A stretch of 64,000 bases of DNA from the NCBI RefSeq assembly GCF_003667575.1, contig NZ_RCUY01000001.1, forward strand, positions 248,001-312,000, given 5' to 3'. The first letter of the stretch is position 1, and each line of letters begins with the position of its first letter. The stretch is from Mycetocola lacteus (GTDB lineage Bacteria > Actinomycetota > Actinomycetes > Actinomycetales > Microbacteriaceae). Under the pieces are notes generated by a model. It was not told the DNA's origin. It saw only the letters and a program-made list of their open reading frames with translations, and made no database searches. Positions 62,328 through 64,000 of this stretch are shown piece by piece. Position numbers and translations under genes: made by a program.

Positions 62328-63351
62328 CCTCTCCGGTGTCGAGCTTCACTGCTCGCAGGTAGATAAAGAGCGGAATCGCGATCAGGATCAGCGAGATCAC
62401 GGCCATCGCGGCCGACAGTCCGAACCTGAAGTTCTGGAAGCCGGTGATGTAGGTGAGCACGGGCAGGACGTTGACATCCGCCGGTGCGGGGATTCCAAAC
62501 AGCACAAACGGGAGGGTGAAGTTATTGACCGAGTGCAGGAAGGAGATGATCAGCGCCAGGGTGATCGGGCCCTTGAGGTAGGGCAGGATGACGTAGCGCA
62601 GCTTGGTCCACCAGCCGGCACCGTCCAGCGCCGATGCCTCGTGTACCTCGGAGTCCACCGACTGCAGACCCGAAAGCACCAGCAGGTAGATAAAGGGCCA
62701 GGATGCCCAGATCTGCACAAACACCAGCGCCCAGTAGGACTGCGGTCCGTTGAGCCAGAGGCCCCCGTCGATGCCGAAGTTCTTGAGCATCGCGTTGCCC
62801 ACCCCGTCGGGCTGGAGCATGGTGCGCCACACGGTACCCACCACGAAGGTCGGCAGCACGTAGGGCACCAGGAACAGCGAGCGAACCAGGCCCCGACCGC
62901 GGAAGCGGTTCTGGGTGGCCAGGGCCGCGGCGACACCGATCGGCAGGCAGATCAGGGTCACCAGGACCGCGTAGCCCACGCTGATGCCGATGGACTGGAT
63001 CAGCGAGGACTTGGTCAGCGCCTCCACATAGTTGGAGATGCCGATAAACGGGGCGCTGATCCACTGCCGCAGCGTGTACTGGTCGAGATCCATCAGGGAA
63101 ATCACCAGTCCCAGCACCAGCGGGACCAGGATCACCACCACCATCAAGATACCGCCGGGGGCGAGCATCCAGAGCGGGCGATCACGCTCGCCGATCTTCC
63201 GGGCCCGACGCGGGCGACCCTTGGGAGGCGAGGAGGGGGCGGGGTGCCCGCCCCGGCGCGCGGCAGTGCGCGCCGGGGTGGCATCGGCGCTCGCGGCGGC
63301 AGTGGCCGCGAGCGCATCGGCGCGGGTGCGCGCCTCGGGGGTGGTAACCAT
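62302..63351 (-). CDS. sugar ABC transporter permease, MalF type
   Basis: Partner permease, 349 residues. A long disordered Ala/Pro/Arg-rich N-terminus (residues 1-55) precedes six TM helices; EAA loop HEASALDGAGWWTKLRYVILPYL near residues 234-256. The terminal helix is followed by a basic tail. Confidence 0.93.
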   Translation of the reverse strand: MVTTPEARTRADALAATAAASADATPARTAARRGGHPAPSSPPKGRPRRARKIGERDRPLWMLAPGGILMVVVILVPLVLGLVISLMDLDQYTLRQWISAPFIGISNYVEALTKSSLIQSIGISVGYAVLVTLICLPIGVAAALATQNRFRGRGLVRSLFLVPYVLPTFVVGTVWRTMLQPDGVGNAMLKNFGIDGGLWLNGPQSYWALVFVQIWASWPFIYLLVLSGLQSVDSEVHEASALDGAGWWTKLRYVILPYLKGPITLALIISFLHSVNNFTLPFVLFGIPAPADVNVLPVLTYITGFQNFRFGLSAAMAVISLILIAIPLFIYLRAVKLDTGEDGGSRVRK

Positions 63352-63371
63352 GATGAATCTCTTCCGGTGTC

Positions 63372-64000
63372 TTACTTCGCGCGATCCAGAGCGGACTGAG
63401 CCTTTTCCTGCTCGGTCTTCAGGGCGGAGGTGATCTGATCGGTGCTCACAGATCCGGCGTTGAGCGACGGGATGGCCTGAACCACCACGTTGGTCAAGCC
63501 CAGCTGCACGTCACCCCAGGCACCGCTGAACGGGGTGCCCACGGAGAGCTTGGAGGCTGCAACGATCGGGGCGAGCTTCTCGTTGTCCTTTTCCAGCGCC
63601 TCGGCTGCCTGGGCGTTGGTAGGCATCTCGCCGAAGGTGTCGTAGTAGACCTTCTGTTCCTCGGCGGTGGTGAGCATCTCGATCAGGGCGAAGGAGAGGT
63701 CCTTGTTCTTGGAGTAGTCGGCAACCACGAAGTTGGATCCGCTGAGGATCGAGGCTGCTTCCTTACCGTCGGAGGGACGCTTGGTCTCCCCCGGCGGAAC
63801 GGTCGGCATGACCGCGTAGGCGTACTTACCGGCCACGGCCGAGGCTTCCAGGGTGTTGATCGAGGTCGCGGTGACCATCGGCATGAACGCGGCCTTGCCG
63901 TCGGCGAACGAGGCGAGCGCCTGGCTGGCCTTCCACCCGATCGCCGCCGGGTTGACCACCTTGTCCTGGGTCAGCCAGCCGAAGTAGGTCTCATAGGCCT
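63372..64000 (-). CDS. ABC sugar-binding protein (N-terminal part outside window)
   Basis: C-terminal 209 residues of an extracytoplasmic solute-binding protein (family 1). The frame is open to the right edge (YFGWLTQDKVVNP). Typical features: MPMVTATSINTLEASA, GGSNFVVADYSKN-like sequence (SGSNFVVADYSKNKDLSFAL) and a helical end rich in Ala/Gln/Lys. First gene of the operon as far as visible; substrate unknown. Confidence 0.9.
   Translation of the reverse strand, partial: AYETYFGWLTQDKVVNPAAIGWKASQALASFADGKAAFMPMVTATSINTLEASAVAGKYAYAVMPTVPPGETKRPSDGKEAASILSGSNFVVADYSKNKDLSFALIEMLTTAEEQKVYYDTFGEMPTNAQAAEALEKDNEKLAPIVAASKLSVGTPFSGAWGDVQLGLTNVVVQAIPSLNAGSVSTDQITSALKTEQEKAQSALDRAK

Overview
The window is high-GC DNA from an actinobacterium, most likely Microbacteriaceae or a close relative (Micrococcales); I cannot name the genus. 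The evidence is the mycothiol enzyme Mca, a SigK/RskA pair, GreA with a DUF4307 neighbour, and gene orders that match Mycobacterium: pth-rplY-mfd-mazG-eno-ftsB-DUF501 and greA-DUF4307-mca-(small membrane gene)-hemolysin III-Z-prenyl synthase. These synteny statements are from memory.

Layout. 1-5.4 kb: carbonic anhydrase (cut by the left edge), fumC, an A24 prepilin peptidase, a SIMPL protein, a Z-prenyl diphosphate synthase and TrhA. 5.5-11.2 kb: an MFS exporter, then a SigK locus (rskA, sigK, dipZ and a divergent fasciclin lipoprotein). The dipZ/fasciclin gap carries two copies of a SigK-like promoter. 11.2-16.3 kb: a small membrane gene, mca, DUF4307, greA, ilvA and an AI-2E family transporter.

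16.4-32.2 kb is an accessory island with nearly every gene on the minus strand. It holds eight paralogues of a two-TM, PH-domain-like membrane protein (called PHL here), five paralogues of a one-TM helical protein (HLX), several unique unknown proteins and an orphan ribbon-helix-helix protein. Near its upstream end lie remnants of Rhs polymorphic toxins with candidate immunity genes. PHL-HLX gene pairs recur three times. A degenerate second copy of the htpX 3' end, its terminator and the next PHL gene shows that the island grew by duplication at the htpX side. I know no described system with this composition; it is the main novel candidate.

32.2-49.3 kb: lemA-htpX, an Ig-like multi-TM surface protein, a family A polymerase/exonuclease, an alpha/beta hydrolase, a DUF5684 protein, an SPFH protein, an ankyrin lipoprotein, a tRNA, NDH-2, DUF501, ftsB, eno, hisS, mazG and nhaA. 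49.4-56.9 kb: a GT-C glycosyltransferase, mfd, an NTF2-like protein, pth and rplY. 57.1-64 kb: a sugar operon on the minus strand: ABC solute-binding protein (cut by the right edge), two permeases, two TIM-barrel isomerases, a Gfo/Idh oxidoreductase and a mannitol/fructuronate-type dehydrogenase, probably for uptake and oxidation of a polyol, inositol-like compound or uronate.

Many genes here have no Shine-Dalgarno sequence but carry a TAnnnT-like hexamer exactly six bases before the start codon, which points to widespread leaderless transcription and settled several start codons.
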